From Nymphaea colorata (Eukaryota; Streptophyta; Magnoliopsida; Nymphaeales; Nymphaeaceae), in contig NC_045150.1 in assembly GCF_008831285.2 (NCBI RefSeq), positions 17,560,600 to 17,624,599 on the forward strand: 64,000 nt of DNA. Direction: 5' to 3'. This document shows, in pieces, positions 26,701-40,300 of this stretch. Numbering within the stretch: the first letter of the stretch is position 1; the number at the start of each line of letters is the position of its first letter. Under the pieces are notes generated by a model. The model was not told where the DNA came from. It searched no databases and worked only from the letters and a program-made list of their open reading frames with translations. Made by a program: the position numbers and the translations under genes.

Positions 26701-29700
26701 GAAACCTCTTGAGATACATAAATTCATATCTTTCTTCATGCAAATACAGTGGAAACCTCTTGAATAGATTGGTAATCTAAATCCTAATTGAAGCTGTCGT
26801 AGAACAGCATGTTCAAATTCAGAAAACAGAAATCACCTTTTCATGAAAACCTTGGAGAATAATGCACAGAAAAGGACACACATATGTGTAACAGCAACTG
26901 CAATCAGCAAACAGCAACAGAGAAAAGATTATGACATACAGTGAAAGGAGCCTCACTGTAGCCACTGTTAAGTTTGTACATATGGATCGGGCCTCCCAGA
27001 CCCGACCCATTTGATCCACACACCCAACACATCATGGGCGGTGGCATACTTGTAAATCTTATTGTTATTTTGTGTATTTTATGATGTGCCCTAAATCGTG
27101 ATTAGTATATAATGATAACAAGAGGCAGCCGTCATTTGTTGCTGCTCTCCTTCATCTCTCTCTTGCTTGGACGTGCAGCCCACTTCTCTTTTCCTCCTCT
27201 TGCATCTAACTTCATTCGGTGGTTTGGTATTAGATATCAAAATCTTACATGGTATCAGAGCAGGTTTTGCCACTGAGAATGTTCAGTAAGAATCTCTAAT
27301 TTCTGCCCTAATCTTTGTTTCTTTTCTATCCTTATCCTCAAAACTCTATTTTCTGCCCTAATCCCCAAATTTCTGCCCTAACCCTAATCCTCAAATTTTC
27401 TGCCCTAATCCTACCGTCTGCCCTAACCCTACCATCTACCCTAATCTGTCCTACCGTCAGCCACCTAACCCTAATCTCAAAATTTCTATTTTCCCCCTAT
27501 TTTCTGATTATTACATTTATGGATTCCCACCGCAATTTCAGCATCTTGTCGTCCAATTTCCTCTCCCAAATCATCTCACAAAAGCTAAATCATACCAATT
27601 ATTTGACATGGAAACGTTAAATAATCCCATTCATCAAGAGTCACCGTCTCTATGGACATCTCAATGGCACCACACCTGCGCCACCTGAATGGATTATGAG
27701 AGAGGTGAAGAATGTTGCAGGGCAAGTTCAAGAGACCATTGCAGAAATCAATCTTGAATATGAGATGTGGATGGCTCATGATCAATCTCTCATTGCTTAT
27801 ATCACCTCCACACTATCAGAGGAAGTTTTGGCGGGTGTTGATGATGATCTTTCAGCACTTGAGTTGTGGAATGTACTTGCTACCACGTATTATCCAGTAT
27901 CAGAAGCGAGATTTCTACAACTCAAGAGGCAATTTCAGGATATCAAGCGACGCACACGTTCAGTCTTGGAATATATACATGAGATCAAAAATGTCAGTGA
28001 TCAGCTTGCCATCATAGGGCATCCAGTCAGTGACAAGGACAAGGTACAGCATGCTTTGAGTGGATTGGGGACAGAATTTGATGTTTTCTACACTGCTTTA
28101 GAGGTATTGCCTATTCTTCCCTCTTTTGAAGACTTGAAAGCAAAATTAATTCAGCATGAAGCGAGTCGTGTACAGCGACATGAATTAGTTCATTCTGGCG
28201 GTCACAATGTATTGGTCAGTGGGACCCATGCTTTACAAGAAAGTCATCCAAGAGTTTGGAACTTACAGGCAGGGATAGAAAGAGGTATCTTTCCTACACC
28301 CTATGTCACACGGATACGGCAGACTGGGTCGAGTACCGGTGTCGACACGCGGACACGGGGATCCCGACACGGCGATACGGCTGGATACGTTTTGGATCGG
28401 GTCTGGGTCATACCCGATCCAAACCACTTGCATAACCGATTTTTTAACCCGCGTTTTGTTTTACACATTGACATTTACCCTCGACGCTCGACCTTCGTTT
28501 ACCCTCGACGGCTTCCGCGGCAGGCTGGCAGCACAGTAAGGCAATGGCAGGCGACGGCGACCTCCGGCGATCGACGGCGACTTCCGGTGGCGTCCGGCGG
28601 CAGCCAGCGACATACAGGTAAGTGTTTTGTCTATTATTTTCGATAATAGAAGTTAGGGTTTCAACTTTTATTTGGGGATTTTTTAGATTGGGTATTAAAA
28701 TCTGATTTGGGGATGTTTTGGTTTGAAGATTGGACGGTTTAGAATCCTATTCTTCAATGCTATGTGCGATGTTTTCTTTTTTTTGTTTGATTTTGGGATT
28801 TGGGGATTTTGCCGTTTTGGGTGTATAACCGATTTGGGGATTTTGCCTTCGCTGTTGTTCATGATGCTAGACAATGATGAATACGTGATATCTAGATGGC
28901 ATTAACATATAATTTACCATTCTTGAATGTTCCTGTTCACTATTCACTTCAGCCTTCGCTATTGTTCATGTTTCTTGCTTATGTCTTAGCAGTTATCACT
29001 TTTGAGATTGGTGATGAACAATGTTTTGTTTGAGACTTTTTTCATTATCATTTTTAATTTTTTTGAATATAATATTCGCCGTATCCGCGTATCCTAAAAT
29101 TTTGAAAATGCCGTGTCCCCGTACCCGTATCCATAGGATACCCGTATCCATAGGATACCCGTACCCGTATCCGTGTGACATAGCCTACACCTAACACAAA
29201 TGCACAGACAAATGTACCACGAAAGATACCTACTTGTTTTTATTGCAATAAGAGAAGTCATGTAAAGTCAAAATATTGGCATAACCCACAGAACAAGGGA
29301 AAACAGGTCAGGCGTGACAATAAGGCAGCAGGGTCATCTGTTTCGAACACGATTGCGGCATTGAACATTTCCCCTGATGTGCAGTAGATTCTAATGACAG
29401 CGTTGTCTAAAGTCAATCTCAAGCAAAATGAGGAATGACAATGGTATGTGAATTCTGGTGTTGCAGCTCATGTAACTGATGACGCAGGTAAGCTTTCTAG
29501 TGCTCTCCCTTATTTAGCTAAAGGCTCAGTCATCACAGGAGATGGTTCCCATTAGAAAATATCACATATTGAAAATGCACACTTATCCATGGCTCATTCC
29601 TCAATACCCTTAAAGAATGTTCTTGTTGTTCCAAATGTCAAGAAAAGTATCATTTCTATGTCAAAGCTTATTGATGATACTCATTCCTCTGTTGAGTTTA

Positions 29701-32700
29701 CTCCTTCTTCTGTTTATGTTAAGGATGCTCGAACCAAGAAGACATTCGCTGAGGGTGTTCGCAAAGAAGACATGTACTTCATTGAAGAAGCTCCAAAAGT
29801 GTCTAAGTCTTGTGTTTCAGATTCATCCTTTCCCAGTCATAGTGAAGTCAATATTACAGAGTATGATATGTCATCTCTTTGGCACGATCGTTTAGCACAT
29901 TGTAGTCGGTCTTTCATTCAAAGTCTTGTTGCAGACGGACTATTACAAAAGTCCAGTCTAAGTCCTGTCAGTGAGTCTAGCATGTGCTCAAGTTGTCATA
30001 TTTGTAAGAGTCATGCTCTTCCTTTTCATTCAATAAATAAGCGAGCTTCGAAGTTATTTGACATCATTTTTATTCTGATGTTTGGGGGCGGGCTCCTATT
30101 TCTTCCTCTTTCGGGAGTAAATATTATGTTGTTTTCATTGATTCTTATTTTCGTTACACTTGGATCCACTTCATGAAAAGCAAATCAGAAGTTTTTCGCT
30201 TGTTCATTCAATTCCACACCTTGGTCCAAAACAAATACTCTAGTAATATCGTGCATTTCCAATGTGAAGGTGGTGGTGAGTTCATTTCAAATGAATTTAC
30301 TGAGTACTTACTAAATCATGGGATCACTAGACAGATTTCTTGTCCACACACACCACAACAGAATGATATTGCTGAAAGAAAACATAGGCACATAGTTGAA
30401 AGTGCTCTCAGTATGATGCATAACACTGATGAGCCCATGACTTTATGGACTGAAGTCTTCCATACTGTTGTTCATGTTATTAATCGAGTGCCACTATCTA
30501 TGCTTGAAGGAAAATCTTCATTCTTTATTTTACATCAAGAACAACCAAATTATGATGAGCTACGTGTTTTTGGATGCATCTGTTATGTTCATGTTGATGT
30601 TTCTTTGAGAAATAAGTTTCAAGATCGAGCTGTCATGTGTAGATTTGTAGGTTATGCAGAAAATTATAAAGGCTATCGCTACTACAATCCAAAAACTGGA
30701 CGTGTGCATATTTCACAACATGTTGTTTTTTATGAGCTCAGGTTGAAGGATTCAAATGAGCCACATGCAACACTTAATGTTAGAAATGATGTATATGACT
30801 CATGGCTGAATGCTGAAATATTAGACCAAAGAGCTGATATACACCACGCACAAAGTGACAGAACTATTGATAAGCTCGAGACAGCCACAAACACTCAGAT
30901 GAACAACATACATTCATCTACTCAAACCAACAACATGAGCATGACTTTACCTAATCGGTTTTCAGGAATGGTGTATAATCGACGATCAGTTCCAGCTGAT
31001 CCAGAAACTGCCACTACTTGTCCACGTAGATCAGAACGTGTGCGGCACCCTATTGATAGATGGGTAAGTTATGGTAATTTCTCTTTGGATTTTCAACTCT
31101 TTATGACAGAATTGAACAAAAAGGTGGAGCCAAAATGCTATGAACAAGCGTGCAAAAGAAAACATTAGATCGAGGCCATGAATGAAGAAATGGCTGCCTT
31201 AAATGAATGTCAAACATGGGAGATTGTTCGTCGTCTAGATGGTAAGAATGTAGTGGGCTCAAAATGGGTTTACAAACTCAAGTATAAACCTGATGGAAGC
31301 ATTGATAGATATAAGGCTTGACTCGTGGCTAGAGGCTTCAGTCAGCAGTACGGGAAAGATTATGATGAGACTTTCAGTCCAGTCATCAAGATGGGAACGA
31401 TCCGGGTTATCATCTCTCTTGTCGTCTCATATGGTTGGAATTTATATCAGTTGGATGTTAAAAATGTTTTTCTTCATGGCTTTCTAAAGGAAGAAGTTTA
31501 TATGGAACAACCTTCAGGATATGTTTCCAATGATTCAACCAAATGGGTGTGCAAATTACGAAAATCACTGTATGGGCTTAAGCAAGCATGTCGTTCATGG
31601 TTCGATATATTTTCCCTCCATATACAACAGGCTGGTTTCCTCAGAAGTTCACTTGATCATTCCTTATTCATCTATCATTCAGGTGAAGTTACCACTTGGC
31701 TACTTATATGTGTAGATGACATAGTTCTTACTGGAAATTCTTCATGTCATATATCCCATGTTAAGGAAGTATTGCAACAAGAATTCAAGATGAAGGATCT
31801 TGGCAAACTACAGTATTTCTTGGGTGTTGAGCTTGATAGAAAAGGTGGCACATTAACTCTTACACAACATAAATACACTCTTGATATTTTGGATAGGGCA
31901 GGTATGACAAGTTGCAAGCCCATAAATACACCTAGTGTTCTCAACACAAAATTAAATGCATTTGATGGGAGTGATGCCTACCCAAATCCTAGTTTCTATC
32001 GGAGTATAGTTAGTATGTTGCAATATCTCACTTTTACACGCCCAGACATAGTATATGTTGTGAATCAAGTCTCTCGGTTTATGCATAAACCTACATAAGG
32101 GCATATGGATGCTACCAAACGTATTTTGCGTTATCTTAAAGCTACCCTTGGCGATGGACTCATCTACACAAGAAGTCAACTGTTTTGCATGGCCACAACA
32201 TTTCCACTTATACTGATGCAGATTAGGCAGGTGATCCAGACGATAGACGATCACTTTCCGGTTATTGTCTTTTCCTTGTTTCCAATCTTATTTGTTGGAG
32301 TAGCAGGAAACAATGCGCAGTTTCCAGTTCTAGCACTGAGGCGGAATATGGGGCAATGGCTGCAGGTACAACTGAAGCTTCATGGTTACGTCATCTGCTT
32401 GGGGAACTTTCTCTTCCCATTGCTCAGTCATCTCTATTTTGTGACAACCAAAGAGCGATCAAGATTGCCTTCAATCCTGTTCTACATAATCGCACTAAGC
32501 ATATAGAGATTGATCAACACTTCATTCATCAAAAGGTTGCGGAAGACGAGATTGTTCCCACTTATATATCCACGTCTGAACAAGTGGCTGATCTTTTTAC
32601 CAAGAGACTCACAGGGCACCATTTCTGGGAATTGAAGAACAAGTTGCGCATGATCAAACCCCATGCACAACTTGAGGGGCTGTTAAGTTTGTACATATGG

Positions 32701-34265
32701 ATTGGGACTCCCAGACCCGACCCATTTGATCCACACACCCAACACATCATGGGCGGTGGCATACTTGTAAATCTTATTGTTATTTTGTGTATTTTACGAT
32801 GTACCCTAAATCGTGATTAGTATATAATGATAACAAGAGGCAGACGTCATTTATTACTGCTCTCCTTCATCTCTCTCTTGCTTGGACGTGCAGCCGACTT
32901 CTCTTTTCCTCCTCTTGCATCTAACTTCATTCGGTAGTTTGGTATTAGATATTAAAATCTTACAGCCACTTCCCAGCAGCAGCATTGGAGGAGACAATGG
33001 CTACCGGTTCCCAGAAGCAACATAGAACTTTTTGAGGAGGATCCCACGCCAAAACCAGACTATTTTCTTTCGCAAATGAAAGGGCTACAAGTATAAATCC
33101 TAAAGCTTTCTCAACATCTCATTTTTACCATTAAAAAGCAAGGGCACTTTGAAAAACAGACCTTCTTCATTATATGCCACTTCTAAAAAGGAAATTCCCA
33201 CAAGGAAGTTCTTTTCACGTGTGGTGATAAAAGACGCCCAAGTGCATCTTTTGTTTTTTGGCATTGTTTTAAAAAAAAACATGTCTTTTTGGCTTTTTCT
33301 CATTGTAGCCTTTTTTTAACATAATATCGTGTCATTTGTGACACTAGTTGTAAGTTGCAATGCTTTGAGGATCCACACCAAGTAAATTTTCCTGCAGGAA
33401 GTTTCACCAACACATACCTCCATTCTCTCTCAAGCATTGAGTTCATATGCCATTGCAGGCTGTCATTTCATTTTAGATTTTCACTTCGTAAGATTTAAGT
33501 TCAATATAGGAGTGAATTAAAGCAAGATGAATGTGATGGCCTGGAGAGAATAACTCATTGGAAACAAAACAAGTAGGAGGGCCAGAGACTCTTGAACCGT
33601 GAGATACTTGAGGGGATAGATACTGGTTTAGTCAGAGAGAGATCAGAATTGGAATTTACATCGCCATCCCAAAAGAGATGTGAATAACCATTTTTTCCGT
33701 TCTTTCACAGGTTTGTTCTAATCCATCCTTGTGTTCTTCAAGCCTATGTTGGTCCTTCGCAATCTTGATTGTTAGGTTCTCTACTATTAGTTTCCTCAAC
33801 CACAGTGTGGCATTCTGAATGAAAAGTCTCCATCTTCCCTGGTTGCTTCTTCCATTGGCATAAAATAAGTCCCCTTCCTTCTTTCATTCCGTTATTTCCT
33901 CCTTTTTCTTTCCTTTCTTCCTTCCACATTTTCTTTCATTTCTTTCTTCCTTTTTCCTTTTCACCTTTTTTCTTCCTTTCTTCCTTCCTTTTTCCTTTTC
34001 ACCTTTTTTCTTCCTTTCTTCCTTCCTTTTTCCTTTTCACCTTTTTTCTTCCTTTCTACATCTAATGGATTTTTTTAAAGGAATAACTGTGATACCTTTT
34101 GTTAAAGTTTTCTAGAGTCAATTTGAGTCATTCTGAAATATTAGAAAGTAGACAAGGGTCTACTTATTGTTTTCTTATATTTTAGTGGACTGAAATTGTA
34201 AATATGTAGTCAACGCCCTAATCTCTTTTAAAAGAGATTAGGGTTACGTGAATGACACAAGAAAG

Positions 34266-34324
<59 letters not shown>

Positions 34325-37300
34325 GTCCCTTTCTTCCTCCAATATTCAACATGGTATTAGAGCAACAGACCTAGGGCTGTGCGATCTAGGGTTTCACGCC
34401 TAGGGTTCCCTCCTTATCTCATTTCTCTTCTCTTCCTCCAAACTAGGGTTTCACGCCTAGGGTTTCTGCTGTTTACAAAACAAGCAAGTTGATTGTTTGG
34501 TGGAAAGGGGCTAATCACGTTTAACATGTCGAAACATGATCAGCACCCTTGTGTTGTTGTTGCCGTGGAAGACATGGAGAAATCTTGATGAAGTTGCTGC
34601 CGTGGAAGAAGATGGTGGATCTGATCAGGATGTATCAGACCTAAGTTTTTGTTGCCGTGGAAGAATATCTATGCCGCTCAGATCTGGTTATCAAATCTGA
34701 TTTTCTGCTGCCGTAAACATATGCCGTTATGTATCAGATCTGCCCTAAAGAGATCTGATTTTTTTTCTGCCATGGAAGACGATTTGTGACGTGATGTATC
34801 AGATTTGCCCTTTTGTTGTCGCTGCATAAGATCGTGTGGGGCAGAGTTAATCTGCTGGTTGTGGGCACAGTGTGACGTGAGAAGTTGTTGTGGGTAGAGT
34901 CATGTTGCTGGTTGAAGATGCAGTTTGACTTGAGGAGAAATATCTGCAAATCGTGAATGTGAAATCAGTAAAGCGAGGCTTTGTGAGGTGTTAACTGCTG
35001 CTAATCAAGTAGCATCAGTCTCTTGTCGTTGGGTGAAGAAGTTTCAGCCATCAGATCTGACCTTTGTTGCCGTGGAAGAAGTTCTTGGACGTTCAGATCT
35101 GTCTAGTCGTGTGGTGCTTGGTGGATTCCCACATGCTAAGTCTGCTATTTTTGTGTTTGTGTTCAACCTGCTGCACATCATTTGGTTGTGGTCTTCGTGT
35201 TCGAGTGCAATTTTTTTTATGGCTGACGGTAGTAGGTCAGAAGGGTCTTCTTCATCTACTGCAACTTCGTCACAGTCTACAGATGCTATGGTTGAGTCTC
35301 CTACCTGTTCTCCTATACCTCCATCGTATTATCTCAACTTAAGCAAGGAAGAATATGATCTGGTTCTTGCTAGGAGGTCTACTCTTGCCTCAACCAGCAC
35401 AGCTGTTATAGGCTCGGTTCTCTCTGTTGGTGCCCCTACCAGTGACCCAGGTATGATATGGATGATTGACTCAGGAGCATCCAGGCATTGTTGTAATCAG
35501 CCACAGATGTTTTTAACGTTTACCAGGTTCACTACACCACAACACGTCAGGTTGGCTGATGGCAAGTTGTCCCCTATTCTGGGCAGCGATGATATCTATC
35601 TCACACCTTTTGGGACCATCACACATGTGCTATATGCTCCTCGATTTCCTGTTAACCTGTTATCTGTTAAGCAATTGGCTAGAGATTTACAATGTAGAGT
35701 CATTTTTTATCCTGGTTCATGTTTTTTTCAGGACTTACAAACTGGGAAGATGATTGGTGGCAGCCATGAACAGGAGGGGCTCTATTTTCTCTCTGTCCCT
35801 GTAGATGTTGCTGCATCCTCTTTCAGGTCAAAGCCTTCTCCTTTGCAGTGGCATCTCAGACTGGGTCATCCGTCTGTGTTCAAGCTTCGTTGCATTTTTC
35901 CAGATATTCCTGTGTCAGAGTCATTCTTACGTGATGCATGCCAGTTAGACAAGCATACACGTAGTAGTTTCCCTTCAAGTTAGAGTCCATCGAGTCAAAG
36001 TCCCTTTGATCTTTCTGCATGTTGATGTTTGGGGTCCAAGTCGCGTTTCCTATCGTTCACGTTTTTGGCATTACCTTGTTTTGGTTGATGATTTTACTAG
36101 AGTCAGTTGGGTACTTTTGTTACAGGACAGGTCTGAAATCTATATTCTTCAGAAATTTATCAATGAAATAAAAACTCAGTTTGGTGTTGTTGTCAAAAAT
36201 ATTCGCACTGATAATGCTCTTGAATTTAAATCTTCAGTTCTACTCCAATTTTATGTCAATCATGGGATCCGACCACAATATACATGTCCTCACACATCCC
36301 AACAAAATGGTGTTGCTGAACGCAAACATCGACAACTTCTAAATGTGGTCGTACCAATGTTGTAAAACGCGTATCGTAAGCCGTATCGGTCGGGCTTTAA
36401 GATACGCCGTATCGTAACGTATCGTAACGTATCGTAACCGTATCGTAAATTTTTTTAAAAAATTATTAATAAATCAGAAAAAATTTAAAAAAATTCGGAA
36501 AATTCATAAAAAAAATCAGAAAAAATTAAAAATAATAAATTGTTCATAGAAAACATGTTTGAGATAATGATAGACTTATTATTGCTATAAACTTACGCGT
36601 TCATCATTCATAAACATCAAAATTCATAACAATAATACAATATCATTCAACAAAGCATAAGGCCATAAGCCATAAAGTGATAAAGTCATAAATGATAAAA
36701 CATTCAATCAAGTGTTCAACAACCATAGATTCATAACTCTTAAGTTTTTGATACATATAAAATGAAAGCACTCTTGACTTGACTCTCATTCATGATTCAT
36801 CATTCATAATCTTCATCATCTTCATCTTCATCTTCTTCTTCTTCTTCATCGTCAAGAATTGGAAGATCTTCACCAACATATTCAGCACCAGCACCAGCAG
36901 TAGCAGACTCTCCTTCATCAACAAAGCCTTCTGTTGCTTCAACTTCAAGGTTGAAGCATTCAAGATCTTCATCATCAAATATTGTAGTTGGTTCTTCTTC
37001 AATCCATGGCTCTAGATCGTCAAAATTTTCCAAGCTGATATGATCGAACTGAGATGTGTGCTTCCTTGCTAATGATTTTTCTAATTCTCTACATTAAATA
37101 AGAGAAAATTTGTTAGTATATAATTTCATATAAATATATTGTACATAAAAATGTAAACATTAATTAAGGTATATGCCTATATTACCTTTGTTTCAACCTC
37201 ATATTATATCGAACAAAGACAAGGTCATTCAACCTTTTATGTTCGAGCCTATTCCTTTTTTTGCTATGGATATGTTGGAACACACTCCAGTTCCTTTCGC

Positions 37301-40300
37301 ATCCACTAGCACTGCATGTCTGGCTGAGGACTTTGACTGCAAAACGTGCTAGGTTTGGACAATCAAACCCATACCTATTCCACCACAAATCTAAACAAAA
37401 ATATAACAAATCAATGTGAAAGTTTTAAAAGAATCAAATGTAACAAATGCAAAGTAAATTAAAAATTTCTATGTATTTACCTGGACGCATCGTTGTCCCG
37501 GCTCGAACGGCGGCAGGTAGTCTCATGTTCCAAAAACAACTATCATATAGATCCAACTCATTGTGCACAGCATCTTGTTCTGTAGAATCTTCCACTAACA
37601 CATTAATACAATCTAACAAACCATGCATGACTTCTCTGTCCTTCTTAAATGTAGGAGAAAATCTAATTGCAGGATTTAGATAATAAGCTGCTGCATGAAG
37701 AGGTTGATGAAGCTGTCCAGTCCACCTTTTATCTATAATCTTCCATATGGGCATATATAACTTTTTCTTTTCCTTTAAGTTGTCTCAAATTGCCTCTTTT
37801 GCTTTGTCCATAGCCTCATATAAGTACCCTATAGAAGGTCTGTCCTCGCTGTCAGCCAACCTGAGAACCTTAACTAATGGAACACAAACCTTCAATAGCT
37901 TCACACATGATTCCCAAAATACGTTATTGAATATAATATCCACAACTAAAGAAGCATTTCTTTTATGAGCATGTGGATATGCAGCCCATTCTTCACTAGC
38001 AAACATCTGTCTCAAAGGAGTTCTTTGTTTCACCACACTCTGCACAGTCAATACATTTGTGGCAAATCTAGTTTGTGCAGGTCGTATTAATTCAACTCCT
38101 TTTGTAAATTTTCTCATCAAACTCAATACATATGCATGATTATAGATAAATTTTGTTACCTCTTGACATTGGTCAATGGCTGATTTCATATCATGCATCT
38201 CATTAAGATCTTGAAACATTAGATTAACACAATGAGTGGCACATGGACTCCAATAAAATGTTCTATACTTTTGAAATAACAAATCTCCTGCAGCTCTATA
38301 ATTTGCAGCATTATCTGTAATAAACTGTACAATGTTTGCAGGTTCAACTTCTTGTACAACATTATCAAAAACATTGAATAAAATCTCAGCAGTCTTAGGA
38401 ACATCAGACAAGTCAAGAGATTTCAAGAACATTGTACCTTTAGGGCAATACACAAGAAAATTTACAAGTGTTCTTGACCTTGTATCAGTCCAACCATCTG
38501 ACATAATGGAGCAACCTGTTTCCTTCCAACATAATTTCAACTCATCGCAATGCTCAGACACTTCTTTGACTGTATCCTGAAGAATTTTGCCTCTCAACTG
38601 ATGATATGATGGCATTTTGAATCCAGGGCCTATAGAAGCAATTGCATCTGCCATGGCTTGGAATTGAAAAGAATTAGCTGCATTGAATGGAATACAGGCA
38701 TCATAAAACCATTTCCCTACCTGCTTTTGTGCATGATATAGCATATCTTTAGATGTCATAGCAGCACGAATCTGCGGCTGACCACCTGGGCTGGTATATG
38801 AAGGGAAAAAACTCTTAATAGAGCCAACACTAGACCTACCAGTAGGAACTCTACCACTAGGTGGTCGCATACCACACCTGGCCCTAACATCTGTTGTGCC
38901 TCTCCTCTTCCTTCCCGTTATGCCAGATCGACCTCCTTCATACATAATCCATTTTCCTCTACGATCTCTACCTCTTGAGGTCTCCAAATCTGTTCTTAGA
39001 CTGCTATCGTCTTCATCATCACATTCATAAGCTTCATCCTCTTCTTCTTCATCTTCCAAAGGCACATTATAGCCTACATCTGCATCTTCAATTTCTTTTT
39101 GTATTCTCTTTTGACGTAAAACATGAAGCATATCTGAACATTGTTGACGCACAAATGGAGGCAAAGGTTTGTTTGGTCCTCCAACACAAGGAGACGCATC
39201 TTTGGAGGACCCTGCCAAATGGTGTTTCATTCTAATAATCCCTCCTGAAAGTGTATTCCCACAGAAGCCACATTTGAGTTTCAAACGGTTATTCTCCTTC
39301 ACCCTTTCGCACCATTGCCATGTAGGATCCATATCTTCAAAAAAAAAAACGAAATCCTATGGTAAACTTAATGAAAAACACTCAAAGTCTTCAAATCTAC
39401 GATTATACGGTAAAAAAATTAAGAATACATGGTAAGAACATGAGATTTCATACCTTACGAAGAAGAAATGTCTGAAATGAAGAAAACCCCTTTCCTTCCC
39501 ACGAAAATCAAGCACCCACGCACAAATCGACCACTTAATCTTCGATTTGACGATGAAAATCAAGTTCTTCAGGGTCAAAATGAACGATCGCCCTCCCTCA
39601 CGGCACTATCCAAGCGTTAGAAATGAAGAACAGAAGAAAAATTTGAAAAAGAAGCCGAATAAGTAGGTCTCGGCCCCCTTTTGCGTTTTTAGGCCGTATC
39701 GTACGATACGGGGTGTATCGCCCCGTATCGTACGATACGGGCCTTGTATCGTACGATACGTGCGATACAGGGCCGATACACCCCCTTTTTACGATACGAG
39801 GGGTGTATCGTATCGTTTTCTTCAAACGATACGATACGTATTGTACGATACGGGGTCGTATCGTACGATACGTACAACATTGGGTCGTACCCTCATGTTG
39901 CATACTCATATGCCTTCCTATTTTTGGGGTGATGCTATTCTTACCACATGTTATCTCACCAACAAATTGCCCTCGTCTGCCATCCAAGAACGCATCCCCA
40001 TTCAAATACTATATCCAGATCGACCATTATTTCATATACCTCCTAAAGCATTTGAATGCACTTGTTTTGCACACATCTTGGGCCCAAACAAAAACAAACT
40101 TGCTGCCCAAGCTGTCAAATGTGTATTCATTAGATATTCTTCCAATCAAAAAGGCTATCGATGTTTTGATCCCCATACCAAGAAAGAGATCGTCAGTGCG
40201 GATGTTACATTCTTTGAGTCTCGTCCTTATTTTTCCGCTCTAAGTACCACTGTGTTTGAGCTTCCAATGTTTGTTCCTCTTCCTATTCCCCCAATATCAC

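Larger units (their letters stand above)
26966..32964 (+). mobile_element. copia element E, 6.0 kb, paired LTRs
   Basis: LTRs 26966-27249 and 32681-32964, both 284 bp. Target duplication GCCAC at 26961-26965 and 32965-32969. PBS TGGTATCAGAGC at 27250. PPT GAGGGGC before 32681. By eye the LTRs differ at 10 positions (about 3.5%). The gag-pol body is colinear but carries stops and frameshifts, and is interrupted by a MITE at 28301-29183. It is antisense to FANCM. Confidence 0.9.

Noticed and set aside
36779-37015. Plus-strand open frame opposite the acidic tail of the hAT transposase
   Set aside because: Antisense shadow of GAA/GAT-rich coding sequence. The minus-strand exon 36800-37088 completes the transposase frame.
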